Positions 25,965-34,635 of a DNA stretch of 61,431 bases are shown here, piece by piece. A program made the position numbers and the translations under genes. The stretch is from positions 1-61,431 of the forward strand of contig CAJUGG010000047.1 in NCBI GenBank assembly GCA_910585995.1, in the 5' to 3' direction. The notes under the pieces were generated by a model. It did not search any database, was not told the DNA's origin, and worked only from the letters and a program-made list of their open reading frames with translations. The stretch's first letter is position 1. The number at the start of each line of letters is the position of its first letter. The stretch is from an uncultured Lachnospiraceae bacterium (GTDB lineage: Bacteria; Bacillota; Clostridia; Lachnospirales; Lachnospiraceae).

Positions 25965-26744
25965 ATGTTTCGTATGATGAAGACTGAGATCTGGAAATTA
26001 AAACGATATCATATGATATGGGCAGGTGTTCTCTTGATGCTTCTCTCTGTCTTATTGACCGTATTTTCTACCACAGCAGCAGACGGGATGGTCTGGACAT
26101 TTCCCTTTTTTGCAGAACAGGTGATAAAAAATAATGCGACCATGATCTTTCCGATGTGTATTGCGCTGATGGCCGGATATATCATAGTAAGAGAGGAGCA
26201 GGATGATACGCTGAAAAGTATTCTGACCATTCCTGTTTCTTATCAGCGTTTACTGTGGGGAAAGCTGCTTGTCTGTGCATTGTTGTCGCTGTTTTTGGGA
26301 GCAGTCAGTTCGGCATTTACGATTCTTGCGAATCTTTGTATGGGGTTTTCCGGATGTTCTCTTACAGCCATGTCACAGACATTGGTTCAGGTGATAATGA
26401 ACTGCCTGTTTTTATATATCGCGGTGATGCCAATCATTGCAGTGACTGCCCGTATAGCAAACGGACATATGATTGGAACGATTCTCGCTTTTGTGTATGG
26501 TTATGGCGGGATGTTTGCGGCATCTAATAGCGTACTGGCAGATCTCTATCCGGTTACGGCAAGTCTGGGATTGATTCATTATCGCAGTTATGATGAAGCG
26601 GTACACTGGAATACAATGGTCTGTTTTCTTAGTATACTTGCGGCTTTTTTGCTCTCAGCTGTCTTCGTGGTTACTGCGAAGGAAGATGCGTCAGGACAAA
26701 CGGTCAGAAAACGGAAAAAAGTTGTTACAAAAAAAGGATGGTAA
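25965..26744 (+). CDS. ABC permease, LanG-like
   Basis: The 259-residue six-helix permease starts FRMMKTEIWKLKRYHMIWAG and contains IIVREEQDDTLKSILTIPVS, the same motif as its partner in the other permease, showing common origin. ATG 25965 follows AAAGGAGGGG. The C-terminal tail is basic (RKRKKVVTKKGW). Confidence 0.8.
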   Translation: MFRMMKTEIWKLKRYHMIWAGVLLMLLSVLLTVFSTTAADGMVWTFPFFAEQVIKNNATMIFPMCIALMAGYIIVREEQDDTLKSILTIPVSYQRLLWGKLLVCALLSLFLGAVSSAFTILANLCMGFSGCSLTAMSQTLVQVIMNCLFLYIAVMPIIAVTARIANGHMIGTILAFVYGYGGMFAASNSVLADLYPVTASLGLIHYRSYDEAVHWNTMVCFLSILAAFLLSAVFVVTAKEDASGQTVRKRKKVVTKKGW

Positions 26745-26768
26745 GATAGCGTCAGATCATTTATAAAA

Positions 26769-26876
26769 AACAGCAATGGACCGTACAAGCCAGGAAGGAT
26801 TTGCTGACGCGGATGCGGCAGGAAATGCTCCCAGATGAAGGGGCTTGGGAGGGGAATTGAGGAACTCAATAGGAGG
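26769..26876 (+). ncRNA. Candidate structured leader RNA, copy A
   Basis: The element starts AACAGCAATGGACCGTACAA and ends GGAACTCAATAGGAGG, reaching the ribosome-binding site of the YxeA gene. Stem 1 pairs CAAT with ATTG, stem 2 pairs CAAGCC with GGCTTG, and a variable apical arm lies between. Compared with copy B (36513-36620), stem 1 changes C to T on one side and G to A on the other, keeping the pairing, and the arm differs in sequence but folds. No known riboswitch family was recognised. It could instead be a dispersed repeat. Confidence 0.5.
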
Positions 26877-26882
26877 CTGAAA

Positions 26883-27254
26883 ATGAAGAAAAATAAGATC
26901 ATTGGAATTTTAGCAGTTGTAGTTCTAGGGATTGGTGTTCTGTGTTTTGGTGTATGGTTTCTTCTGAGTACTGGAAGCAGCTATTATTACACTCAGATTG
27001 ACAACACCAAAATAGAACAGGGGGAGCCGCGCCAGGGCGTGGTTGATCTGAAAGGAGGAATGGCGTATTCCTATACGCTCCCGGCCTATGATGAACATGG
27101 GAAGGAAAAAGACATTACATTTGGAGCATCAAGAGAGCTGAGAGAAGGAGCCTTTCTTCGTCTGACCATCATGCCCGTCCGGGGTGTTGTCGAATGGAGC
27201 GAAGTGCAGTACGAGGAACTTCCAGAAGAGGTGCAGGGCAAATTTAAACAATAG
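26883..27254 (+). CDS. YxeA-family (DUF1093) small secreted/membrane protein
   Basis: The 123-residue protein has an N-terminal signal anchor (KKNKIIGILAVVVLGIGVLC) followed by SSYYYTQIDNTKIEQG and YSYTLPAYDEHGKEKDITFG, ending RGVVEWSEVQYEELPEEVQ. YxeA-family proteins are known neighbours of bacitracin/lantibiotic exporter genes, sometimes serving as accessory immunity factors. It is last in the LanFEG-like operon, with the structured leader between. Confidence 0.78.
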   Translation: MKKNKIIGILAVVVLGIGVLCFGVWFLLSTGSSYYYTQIDNTKIEQGEPRQGVVDLKGGMAYSYTLPAYDEHGKEKDITFGASRELREGAFLRLTIMPVRGVVEWSEVQYEELPEEVQGKFKQ

Positions 27255-27294
27255 ATTGCAGGCTTCGCTAACAATAATCAAAGCTTGAAAAGAA

Positions 27295-27323
27295 TTAAAG
27301 AAAAAGCGCTATTATGATAGAAT
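27295..27323 (+). promoter_or_regulatory. Promoter of the holin-like toxin gene
   Basis: TTAAAG (27295-27300), 17 bp, TAGAAT (27318-27323), about 70 bp before the toxin start. Confidence 0.45.
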
Positions 27324-27393
27324 ATGTTGCAAGGAGCAATCGTGTCACTGCAAGGTGTTGGCCTCTCATTTTACATAAGATGGGGGGTGCGGA

Positions 27394-27477
27394 TGAAATT
27401 TGACTTCAAGGATTTGATGGCTTTTGGTATGTTCATTCTCGTATTACTGACCTTTATCATAAAGTTCTGTCAGTAGC
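27394..27477 (+). CDS. Putative holin-like toxin (type I TA)
   Basis: A 27-residue peptide, MKFDFKDLMAFGMFILVLLT then FIIKFCQ, matches the holin-like toxin family of small hydrophobic peptides (FxDLMxFGxFILxLLTFI). A single membrane helix with charged ends is typical of type I toxins. It faces a convergent antisense RNA unit (27503-27595) overlapping the 3' side of its mRNA. ATG 27394 follows GGGGGG. Confidence 0.7.
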
Positions 27478-27502
27478 GTTTTAAGTCCCGGAAACGGGTA
27501 CA

Positions 27503-27595
27503 GAAAAACCACCCTTGTATACTTGGCGGTAGCAGGGTGGCGATTCTGTCATTTTCTCTATTGGCCAACCCCTTGTGGGCGGTTGTTCCTTTTAT
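27503..27595 (-). ncRNA. Candidate antitoxin RNA for the holin-like toxin
   Basis: On the minus strand TTGCAT (27625-27630), 17 bp, TATATT (27602-27607) would start a transcript near 27595. It ends in a terminator with CCACCCT/AGGGTGG arms (27509-27540) followed by TTTTT. An internal hairpin (AACC..GGTT type) lies at about 27565-27585. Convergent to the toxin mRNA, as in fst/txpA-like systems. Confidence 0.55.
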
Positions 27596-27767
27596 GTTCT
27601 AAATATATCATATCTCATGGCAGGATGCAAGGACAAACTGATGTTTGGACGATAACTGAAATTAGCCAAAAGAAGGAGGCGAGATTCAGGAGCAAACTGA
27701 CAGAAATTACCGCTTGAAACAAGAACGTGTGTTTGATAAAATCCTATTACAGGAGGTGAACATACGT

Positions 27768-29036
27768 TTGGAAAATATTGTATTTCATATAGATGTGAAC
27801 TCGGCCTTCCTCTCCTGGGAGGCCGTTTATCGTCTGGCTCATAGAGGGGGAAAGCAGGACCTGAGGGAGATTGTCTCTGCAGTGGGCGGAGATATCGCGC
27901 TGCGGCATGGGATTATACTGGCAAAATCTATCCCGGCCAAAGATTATGGGATCAAGACGGGGGAAGCGATCTGGGAGGCGCAGAGGAAGTGTCCAAAACT
28001 GGTACTGGTTCCGCCTAATTATAACCTCTATGAACGGTGCTCTGCTGCTTTTATGGAGATCTTAAGGGAGTATTCGGATGTGGTGGAGCAGTACAGCATC
28101 GATGAGGCATTTGTGGATATGAGCGCAAGTTGTCACCTCTTTGGTGCGCCGGAAGCGGTGGCTGGGCAGATCAAAGACCGCATCAAAAGAGAACTGGGAT
28201 TTACGGTGAATGTGGGAGTGTCCAGCAATAAGCTGCTGGCAAAGATGGCATCGGATTTTCAAAAACCAGATCGGGTGCATATGCTGTATCCAGAGGAGAT
28301 TCCGACGAAGATGTGGCCTCTTCCTGTATCAGAATTGTTTTTTGTGGGGAGGGCAACGACTGGCAAATTATATTCTATGGGGATACGGACGATTGGAGAG
28401 CTGGCACAGACAGATCCGGTATGGTTAAAAAAGATGCTGAAGAAGCAAGGAGAGATGATCTGGGGGTTTGCCAACGGGATTGATCTCTCTCCGGTGCTTA
28501 AGAAGCCCGCTGCGAATAAAGGCTATGGAAACAGTACCACGATGCCTTTTGATGTGACCGATGAAGAGACCGCAGACCAGGTGCTTTTGGCGCTCTCCGA
28601 GACGATAGGGAACAGGCTTCGGAGGGATCAGGTGCAGATCTGCGTGGTGTCGGTGGGAATCCGTTATGCGGATCTGTCATATGTCTCTCATCAAAAGAGC
28701 CTGCAAGGCTCCACAGACTTGACATGGGAGATCTGCCAGGCAGCCTGTGAGTTGTTTCGGGAATTGTGGAATGGCAGGCCGGTCCGCCATCTGGGTGTGC
28801 ATACGGGGAAGGTAAGAGACGCAGAACCTGGAAGACAATTAAGTATCTTTGATGAGATCGACTATGAGAAACTTGGCCGGATGGATCAGATGGTGGATGG
28901 GGTCAGAGAGCGTTTTGGGGCGGATGCCCTGATGCGGGCCACATTTTTAGATCAGCCGTTTGATCATATGAGCGGAGGAATCTTCAGAGAGAAGCGGTTG
29001 GTGGATGATACTTGTGTAGCTGCAAATTTTCCATAA
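27768..29036 (+). CDS. Y-family DNA polymerase (Pol IV/UmuC-like)
   Basis: The 422-residue translesion polymerase carries IVFHIDVNSAFLSWEAVYRL (first metal-binding Asp), YSIDEAFVDM (catalytic SIDE-like SxDE) and a helix-hairpin-helix region near GIRTIGELAQTDPVWLKKML. The little-finger domain has STTMPFDVTDEETA. TTG 27768 is chosen because it follows AGGAGG at good spacing; upstream codons have none. It lacks the typical C-terminal beta-clamp motif; QLSIFDEIDY near residue 365 may serve. It inserts bases opposite damaged template, usually SOS-induced. Confidence 0.82.
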   Translation: MENIVFHIDVNSAFLSWEAVYRLAHRGGKQDLREIVSAVGGDIALRHGIILAKSIPAKDYGIKTGEAIWEAQRKCPKLVLVPPNYNLYERCSAAFMEILREYSDVVEQYSIDEAFVDMSASCHLFGAPEAVAGQIKDRIKRELGFTVNVGVSSNKLLAKMASDFQKPDRVHMLYPEEIPTKMWPLPVSELFFVGRATTGKLYSMGIRTIGELAQTDPVWLKKMLKKQGEMIWGFANGIDLSPVLKKPAANKGYGNSTTMPFDVTDEETADQVLLALSETIGNRLRRDQVQICVVSVGIRYADLSYVSHQKSLQGSTDLTWEICQAACELFRELWNGRPVRHLGVHTGKVRDAEPGRQLSIFDEIDYEKLGRMDQMVDGVRERFGADALMRATFLDQPFDHMSGGIFREKRLVDDTCVAANFP

Positions 29037-29063
29037 AAGTGATGCTTCAGGAGGAGAGAGACG

Positions 29064-29375
29064 ATGGCATTTGGAGTTGGTCTTCACCCGCCCAGGGCAG
29101 ATGCAGGCAGTGTCCGGGGGATGCAAAAAGAGATTGCCTGTGAGTGCTGGTTTACCAGTACGGGAAAGGTAATGCCTTTGATGTTAAAGATTCAGGATGA
29201 GAATGGTGAGATCCAGACCATCCGGGAGTTCAGGATCCATTCGCAGGAGAAGAAACAATATGCAGGAATCCCTTCCATCGAATATGACTGTACACTTGTA
29301 GTGCATGGACGGTGTATCCGGGCATGGCTGATCTATTATCAGTCAGAAAACAGATGGGTGATCAATTTCCGGTGA
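29064..29375 (+). CDS. Conserved small protein downstream of Y-family polymerase
   Basis: The 103-residue protein contains HPPRADAGSVRGMQKEIACE and IPSIEYDCTLVVHGRCIRAW, and ends WLIYYQSENRWVINFR. It sits 27 bp after the polymerase gene. It is not of the YolD family, which often accompanies UvrX/UmuC, but could play a similar accessory role; function unknown. Confidence 0.65.
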   Translation: MAFGVGLHPPRADAGSVRGMQKEIACECWFTSTGKVMPLMLKIQDENGEIQTIREFRIHSQEKKQYAGIPSIEYDCTLVVHGRCIRAWLIYYQSENRWVINFR

Positions 29376-29392
29376 GCGGTTAAAGACAGAAT

Positions 29393-29429
29393 GAGTCAGT
29401 CCTGATATGGAGTATACCAGGACTGACTC
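29393..29429. terminator. Bidirectional terminator between convergent genes
   Basis: GAGTCAGTCCTG (29393) pairs with CAGGACTGACTC (to 29429) around a short loop; T-rich sequence is limited, but the stem is perfect. Confidence 0.65.
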
Positions 29430-29435
29430 TGATGG

Positions 29436-29915
29436 TTATACGGATACCGACAGAGTTGCCTCTGTCTGCATCTCCTGACTGCTTACTTCTCCTGAGCTGG
29501 AATAGACAACAGGGGGCAGGTCGGCTGATTCCGATGGGGCAGCAGGAGTATCTGTAGATTCCGGGCTGGCAGCATCTGCGCGGATTTCCACGGTGTCTTT
29601 TTCGGGTTCGCGGCTTTTTTCAATGCGCTCTTCTAATTGTCTCTGCTCTTCTTTTCGCCGCTCGATCATCTTTTCCTGATCGGCTGCTTTTTGTTCTTTG
29701 AGTTCTTTGGCGTCTTCTTTCATGCCTTCTTTGGCTTTGTCTTCGTATTTGTTGGCTTCATCTACCATCTGTCCGGCGTATCCAAGTGCTCGTTCCATGG
29801 TGGCAGTATCCCCTTTTTGACTGGCAGTCCGAAAGACGTTCATAGCAGTATCTGACAGACGGATATTGGTGCTGGCACCCATAAGTCCCTCAACCGTTTT
29901 TGCGTTCATAGACAT
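29436..29915 (-). CDS. Coiled-coil hypothetical protein
   Basis: The 159-residue soluble protein has an N-terminal helical part (TAMNVFRTASQKGDTATMER) and a highly charged coiled coil at about 50-100 (KEEQRQLEERIEKSREPEKD). An acidic Ser/Pro tail follows. There is no signal or membrane segment. GGAGG precedes ATG. Function unknown. Confidence 0.6.
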   Translation of the reverse strand: MSMNAKTVEGLMGASTNIRLSDTAMNVFRTASQKGDTATMERALGYAGQMVDEANKYEDKAKEGMKEDAKELKEQKAADQEKMIERRKEEQRQLEERIEKSREPEKDTVEIRADAASPESTDTPAAPSESADLPPVVYSSSGEVSSQEMQTEATLSVSV

Positions 29916-30078
29916 GACCTCCTTATGTGATATAATAGAAGTGGCTTTTGCAAGCCCTTATCATTTTTTTCGGCTGTTCCAAAAGCCGGGATAATCTTTC
30001 TGTCTTGAACAGTTGATTTATTGACTTGAATGGTCGATCTGTTATAATAGTATACATCACTCAGGACAAGGAGCAGTT

Positions 30079-30978
30079 ATGAACTGGCAGCATCTGATCT
30101 ATTTTCAATCATTGGCAAAGACACAAAATTATGCACAGGCATCCAAAGAACTCTATATCAGCCCGTCCACACTCAGCAAGGCGATCTCCTCTCTGGAAGA
30201 GGAACTGGGTTTTCCGCTGTTCTTAAAGTCCGGGCGCAATTCTGTGCTGTCAGAATATGGAAAAGAATTTCAAGGGTATGTGGATCAGTCCATCGAGTGT
30301 ATCGAAAAAGGGATTCAAAATATCCATACCAAGATGAATCAGATCTTTGGCCCCCTGAACATCTGTGGGATCTATGTCTTATGTTCAGACTATCTGCCGC
30401 CGATTGTGAAAGACTTTCTGGAGCAGTATCCGGGGGTCAATATTACGCTGGAGCATCAGATCAGCGTCAATGTCTTAGAGCGTGTGCTGGCGGGAAAAAG
30501 TGATCTGGGGTTTTGCGCGGATTTTAATTTTCAGGATAAGAAATTCGCCGGATTGGAGTATGTCCATATTAAGCAGGATGATCTGATCCTGATCACGTCT
30601 TTGGACCATCCGCTTGCGTCAGAGACAGCCGTGTCGTTAGAACAGTTAAAGGATGAAGACTTTATCTTAAATGGCAATCCGAATACCAGAAACCGGATTG
30701 ATTTTCTCAATCTTTGCAGGGAATATGACTTTACACCTAAGATTACATTTGAACCGGCGGATGATCAGAGCATCATCGGGATGGTGTATGCGGGGCTTGG
30801 GATCTCATGTATGGCCAATATCCCATCGGTACACTGGGGGAATCTTCATGTTCTGAAGATCTTAGAAGAGCATGTTCCTGTACAGTCCTACTATATGATC
30901 TGGCGAAGGGACGCCCATCTCTCTCTGGCTGCAAAGACTTTTAAAGACTATGTGTTGTCGTCGTTAGACAGTAAATAA
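30079..30978 (+). CDS. LysR-family transcriptional regulator
   Basis: The 299-residue protein has an N-terminal winged helix (NYAQASKELYISPSTLSKAI, then SSLEEELGFPLFLKSGR) and a substrate-binding domain at about 90-295. It converges on the TRAP/amidohydrolase operon, with a shared hairpin between, and probably regulates it; the operon promoter has a TGATA-type palindrome (36290-36308). The co-inducer is unknown. It has GGAG before ATG and a TATAAT-like -10 about 35 bp upstream. Confidence 0.88.
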   Translation: MNWQHLIYFQSLAKTQNYAQASKELYISPSTLSKAISSLEEELGFPLFLKSGRNSVLSEYGKEFQGYVDQSIECIEKGIQNIHTKMNQIFGPLNICGIYVLCSDYLPPIVKDFLEQYPGVNITLEHQISVNVLERVLAGKSDLGFCADFNFQDKKFAGLEYVHIKQDDLILITSLDHPLASETAVSLEQLKDEDFILNGNPNTRNRIDFLNLCREYDFTPKITFEPADDQSIIGMVYAGLGISCMANIPSVHWGNLHVLKILEEHVPVQSYYMIWRRDAHLSLAAKTFKDYVLSSLDSK

Positions 30979-31044
30979 GAGACTGTCGCAAAATAAACGC
31001 CTTGACTCTTTGTGTGAGCCAGGGCGTCCATTTTGCGACAGCTC
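30979..31044. terminator. Bidirectional terminator of the GGCTGTCGCAAAA family
   Basis: GACTGTCGCAAAA pairs with TTTTGCGACAGCTC, with an inner ACGCC/GGCGT stem. It lies between convergent lysR and the dehydrogenase. Related arms occur at 24-106 and 50957. Confidence 0.7.
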
Positions 31045-31060
31045 CTATTGTCATAAACCT

Positions 31061-32089
31061 TTAAAAATCCAGTACAACTTTTACCACAGGTTCCGGACGC
31101 TTGTCGGCAAATTCCATCGCTTCTGCCATCTGTTCGATGGGATACCTTTTGGTGATAAATCCGTCCAGAGTGATCTCGCCTGTATCGATTCCATGGATCA
31201 CTGCCTGAAAATCTTCTGCGGTGTACATATTAGAACCGCATACCTTCAGCTCCTTGATCTGGATCTGGGAAAATGGTGCAGCGACAGAGTCATCCATCAC
31301 GGCGATCTCTGCGATGGTCCCGCCGCGTTTGGTGATCTGGGCTGCCAGTTTCATGCAGGGGGCATTGCCGAAAGCCACAAAGGTGATGTCAACGCCTCTG
31401 CCATGGGTCTGATCTAGGATCTCATCCACGATCTCAGGGTCGTTGCTGTTCAGCGTCAGATCTGCTCCCATTTGAAGGGCTTTTTGCAGATTAAAATCCA
31501 CCACATCAATCCCGATGATTTTTCTGGGATGAAAACATCCTGCACTTAAGATCACGCCCAGTCCGATGGTTCCGCAGCCGATCACGGCTATGCTTGTCTC
31601 CTTATTTACCTGATGTTCTCTGATTGCATGCATCCCAACGGCAAGCGGTTCGATCAACGCTCCCTGATCAAAGGATACGGTATCAGGCAGAGGGATCACA
31701 CAACTCTCTGGCACTACAATATATTCTCCAAAAGAGCCGCTCCAGTAGGTAGCTCCTAAGATCTTTTTTTCTTTGCACAGATGATAACGTCCGCTTCGGC
31801 ACAGTTCACATGTCCCGCATCCATACTGCGGCTCTGCTGTGACTCTCTCGCCTACCTGACAGCTTGTCACACCACTGCCGACCTCTACAATCGTCCCGGC
31901 GAACTCGTGTCCAGAGACCAGAGGCGGGACGCGCCAGGCATGTCTTCCGTGATAGGCGTGTACTTCTGATCCGCAGATCCCGGTTACTTTTACCTGGATC
32001 TTTACCTGATCTGCTGCTGTGATCTGCGGCTCTTCCAGATCATCCCGGAACTGCGCCTGAAGCGGTTCTGGTATATAGCCTGCTCTCAT
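31061..32089 (-). CDS. Zinc-dependent MDR alcohol/polyol dehydrogenase
   Basis: The 342-residue medium-chain dehydrogenase has catalytic zinc residues Cys in VTGICGSEVH (about 38) and SGHEFAG (about 62). Structural zinc cysteines are in CGTCELCRSGRYHLC (about 91-105), and the nucleotide fold is IAVIGCGTIGLGVILSA (about 165). The sorbitol/threonine dehydrogenase branch fits best. It overlaps the amidohydrolase stop by 4 bp and is last in the TRAP operon, so it likely oxidises a product of the imported compound. Confidence 0.85.
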   Translation of the reverse strand: MRAGYIPEPLQAQFRDDLEEPQITAADQVKIQVKVTGICGSEVHAYHGRHAWRVPPLVSGHEFAGTIVEVGSGVTSCQVGERVTAEPQYGCGTCELCRSGRYHLCKEKKILGATYWSGSFGEYIVVPESCVIPLPDTVSFDQGALIEPLAVGMHAIREHQVNKETSIAVIGCGTIGLGVILSAGCFHPRKIIGIDVVDFNLQKALQMGADLTLNSNDPEIVDEILDQTHGRGVDITFVAFGNAPCMKLAAQITKRGGTIAEIAVMDDSVAAPFSQIQIKELKVCGSNMYTAEDFQAVIHGIDTGEITLDGFITKRYPIEQMAEAMEFADKRPEPVVKVVLDF

Positions 32090-33336
32090 GTTGTCTCACC
32101 TCTCACCCATTCTTCTCTTTTGTCAGAGACGATTCTTCCGTCTTTCCAGGTCATGACCACGCGGCTGGTTGCTGTCAGGTCTTCTAACGGATTGCCGTCG
32201 AGGATGGCAAAATTAGCCCGGTAGCCAGGTGTGATCTGCCCGATCGTATCCGCGTGTCCTATTGCTTTGGCTGCCACAGTGGTGGCTGCTTTGAGTGCCT
32301 GTGTACAGCTCATGCCAATGGCCTGAAGATTTAAAAATTCCAGGGCGTTGCTGCCCACCCGAATCCCAAGTGTGCCTGCGTCTGTGGAAAAGGCCAGCTT
32401 GACCCCGGCTTCATAAGCCTTTTTCACACTTGCCCAGTGATTTTTGGCAGTTCGTTTCAGAAGGTCTATGGTCGCCTGGTTTTTCGCGCGCAGGAGGGCT
32501 TCTGACGGGTTGGGAGTGGGAGAGAGCAAAGTCTCCAACAGATAACGGTCTTTTTTCAGCATTAGCTCGATGCCTTCTTCCTCAATCCCCGTACCATGTA
32601 CGACCATATCTCCGTCTGCTCTTAAAAATCTTTTGATGGCTTCAGGGCCTCTTAGATGTGCATGTACGGACACTCCATAATTATGAGCTTCTTCTACGGC
32701 TGCCTGGATCTCTTCTTCTGTAAAATCACATGCCTGAGAGTTTCTGCCCACCATACGGATGGGAGGACTTAGCTGCAGCTTGATATGGTCTACGCTGTGA
32801 TACATCAGATCACGCACTGCTTTACGCATACCATAAGGCCCATAAGGTTCTATGGAAAAACCTACAAAATGTGCCTTGTTAGTTGTGATCTGTTTGCCTG
32901 CTATGTAGAGATCTGGTCCTTCAAAATAGCCTTTATGGATTGCTTCTCTAAGGGCACATTCGATAAAATGATTGCCGCCGCCGTCCACGACGGTTGTGAA
33001 GCCGGCCTCCAACATACGCCGGCAGTTGTAGGCGCCCAGATAGGCGACAGCCGCCTGTGCGGTGTCTAAGCGTTCTCCGCCTGGGGAAGTCATAGAGAGG
33101 GATCTCTCCTTGTCTGTGACTTCTTCTAACAGCATATGCATATGACAGTCGATAAAACCAGGCGTCAGGGTATAGCCTTGCAGATCTACGACTGTTCCGT
33201 TTTCTGCGGGCCGGGATTCAGAAGCGGGAAATAATTCTTTGATCTTGCCATCTTCCACAATGACAGTCTGATCCGGCCAGAGTTTCTCTGATATTCCGTC
33301 GAATACATTTACATGTTTGATAATGATTCTATTCAT
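32086..33336 (-). CDS. Metal-dependent amidohydrolase
   Basis: The 416-residue amidohydrolase carries HxH in PGFIDCHMHMLLEE (about 63), a likely carboxylated lysine in SVDHIKLQLSP (about 183), metal histidines in VSVHAHLRG and VVHGTG, and the catalytic aspartate in AFSTDAGTLG (about 310). The N- and C-terminal beta strands form the usual composite sandwich. It resembles imidazolonepropionase/Xaa-Pro-type members that open cyclic amides or cleave N-substituted amino acids. With TRAP import and a dehydrogenase alongside, it probably acts on a cyclic or conjugated acid; substrate not known. Confidence 0.82.
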   Translation of the reverse strand: MNRIIIKHVNVFDGISEKLWPDQTVIVEDGKIKELFPASESRPAENGTVVDLQGYTLTPGFIDCHMHMLLEEVTDKERSLSMTSPGGERLDTAQAAVAYLGAYNCRRMLEAGFTTVVDGGGNHFIECALREAIHKGYFEGPDLYIAGKQITTNKAHFVGFSIEPYGPYGMRKAVRDLMYHSVDHIKLQLSPPIRMVGRNSQACDFTEEEIQAAVEEAHNYGVSVHAHLRGPEAIKRFLRADGDMVVHGTGIEEEGIELMLKKDRYLLETLLSPTPNPSEALLRAKNQATIDLLKRTAKNHWASVKKAYEAGVKLAFSTDAGTLGIRVGSNALEFLNLQAIGMSCTQALKAATTVAAKAIGHADTIGQITPGYRANFAILDGNPLEDLTATSRVVMTWKDGRIVSDKREEWVRGETT

Positions 33337-33351
33337 GGTCAGTTCATTCGT

Positions 33352-34635
33352 TTAGCCTTTCATAAAATTTGGTAGCCACAGAATAATATCCGGGACAAAT
33401 GCCAGTACCATAACCGTCGCAATCGCGATGATCAGATAGGGAAGGACCCCTTTTACCACTTTGGCATAGGGAGTTCCTGTCGTGGACACTGCGGTAAACA
33501 GATTGACACCAAAGGGAGGTGTCACAAATCCGATTACCAGATTGATGCAGAAGATGACACCCAGATGCAGCGGGTCGCATCCGAGATTCAGACCAATCGG
33601 TACAAGGATCGGTGCCAGGATCACGATAGCAGCGAGACATTCCATCAGACATCCGACGACAAACAAAAACAGCATCAATACCAGCATATAGATCAGCTGG
33701 TTGCCAAGGACTGGAACAAGTGCTTCTGCAACCATCGCAGGAATTTTAGCAGCTGCCAGAGTGAGTCCAAATACGCTGGAAATACCAATGATCATGGCAA
33801 TACTTGCAGAAGAGATGATAGTTCTTTTCAGCGTCTCGATCAGGATTTTCAGTGTGATCGTGCGATAGCAGAGTCCTAAGACCAGGCTATAAAGTACACA
33901 GACGGTTGCTGCTTCGGTCGGGGTGAAGATCCCGGCATAGATGCCTCCCAGGACGATGACTGGCATAAGAATCACTGGAAGGGCTTTCCAGGTGGCTATG
34001 GCGATCTCTCTTAGCGTGTAGGTCTCGGTAGGCTTTTTTACGTGCTCTTTTTTGGCAATAAAATAGTTGGCGACGCAGAATAAAAATGCAATCAGGACCC
34101 CAGGTACAATACCGCCCATAAACATATCCGGGATGGAGACGCTCATGGTGCTGCCATAGACGATCATCGCCACACTGGGCGGGATGATAGGTCCTAATGC
34201 TCCGCCTGCTGCCAGCATACCGGAGGAAGCTTCATCGGAGTATCCGGATTCTTTTAATGCCGGAATCATAATAGCTCCAATGGCTGCCACGGTCGCAGGC
34301 CCGGAGCCTGTTAAAGCCGCAAAGATGGCACAGCATACAATGGTGATCATACCTGTGGCACCTGTGACACGTCCGCAGATCTTGCCGACCCAGTCGGTCA
34401 GCCGTTTGGAGAGACCTGCCTGCTCCATCAGATAACCGGCTAAGGTAAATAAAGGAACCGCTAACATCACAAAGCTGTCCATACCAACTACCGCTCGTTG
34501 TGCCACCACACTTAAGGTCCGAAGTTCTGTCACTACCAGGTACAGAGAAGAAGACAATACGATGCAGAAGACAATCGGACATCCGATCAGTACCAGAACC
34601 AACAGCGTAATGATCAACAGCAAAGCACTGCTCAT
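33352..34635 (-). CDS. dctM: TRAP transporter large permease (DctM)
   Basis: The 427-residue protein with about 12 helices has AVPLFTLAGYLMEQAGLSKR near 60-80, GSGPATVAAIGAIMIPALK near 115 and GIFTPTEAATVCVLYSLVL near 225, typical of DctM. It moves the substrate with a sodium gradient. It overlaps the small permease by 4 bp. Confidence 0.9.
   Translation of the reverse strand: MSSALLLIITLLVLVLIGCPIVFCIVLSSSLYLVVTELRTLSVVAQRAVVGMDSFVMLAVPLFTLAGYLMEQAGLSKRLTDWVGKICGRVTGATGMITIVCCAIFAALTGSGPATVAAIGAIMIPALKESGYSDEASSGMLAAGGALGPIIPPSVAMIVYGSTMSVSIPDMFMGGIVPGVLIAFLFCVANYFIAKKEHVKKPTETYTLREIAIATWKALPVILMPVIVLGGIYAGIFTPTEAATVCVLYSLVLGLCYRTITLKILIETLKRTIISSASIAMIIGISSVFGLTLAAAKIPAMVAEALVPVLGNQLIYMLVLMLFLFVVGCLMECLAAIVILAPILVPIGLNLGCDPLHLGVIFCINLVIGFVTPPFGVNLFTAVSTTGTPYAKVVKGVLPYLIIAIATVMVLAFVPDIILWLPNFMKG

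Noticed and set aside
24262..26744. Lantibiotic biosynthesis cluster
   Set aside because: No precursor peptide, LanB/C/M or protease gene is seen; only immunity-type transporter genes are present.
29064..29375. YolD-like accessory protein
   Set aside because: The characteristic YolD sequence pattern is missing, so the similarity is only positional.
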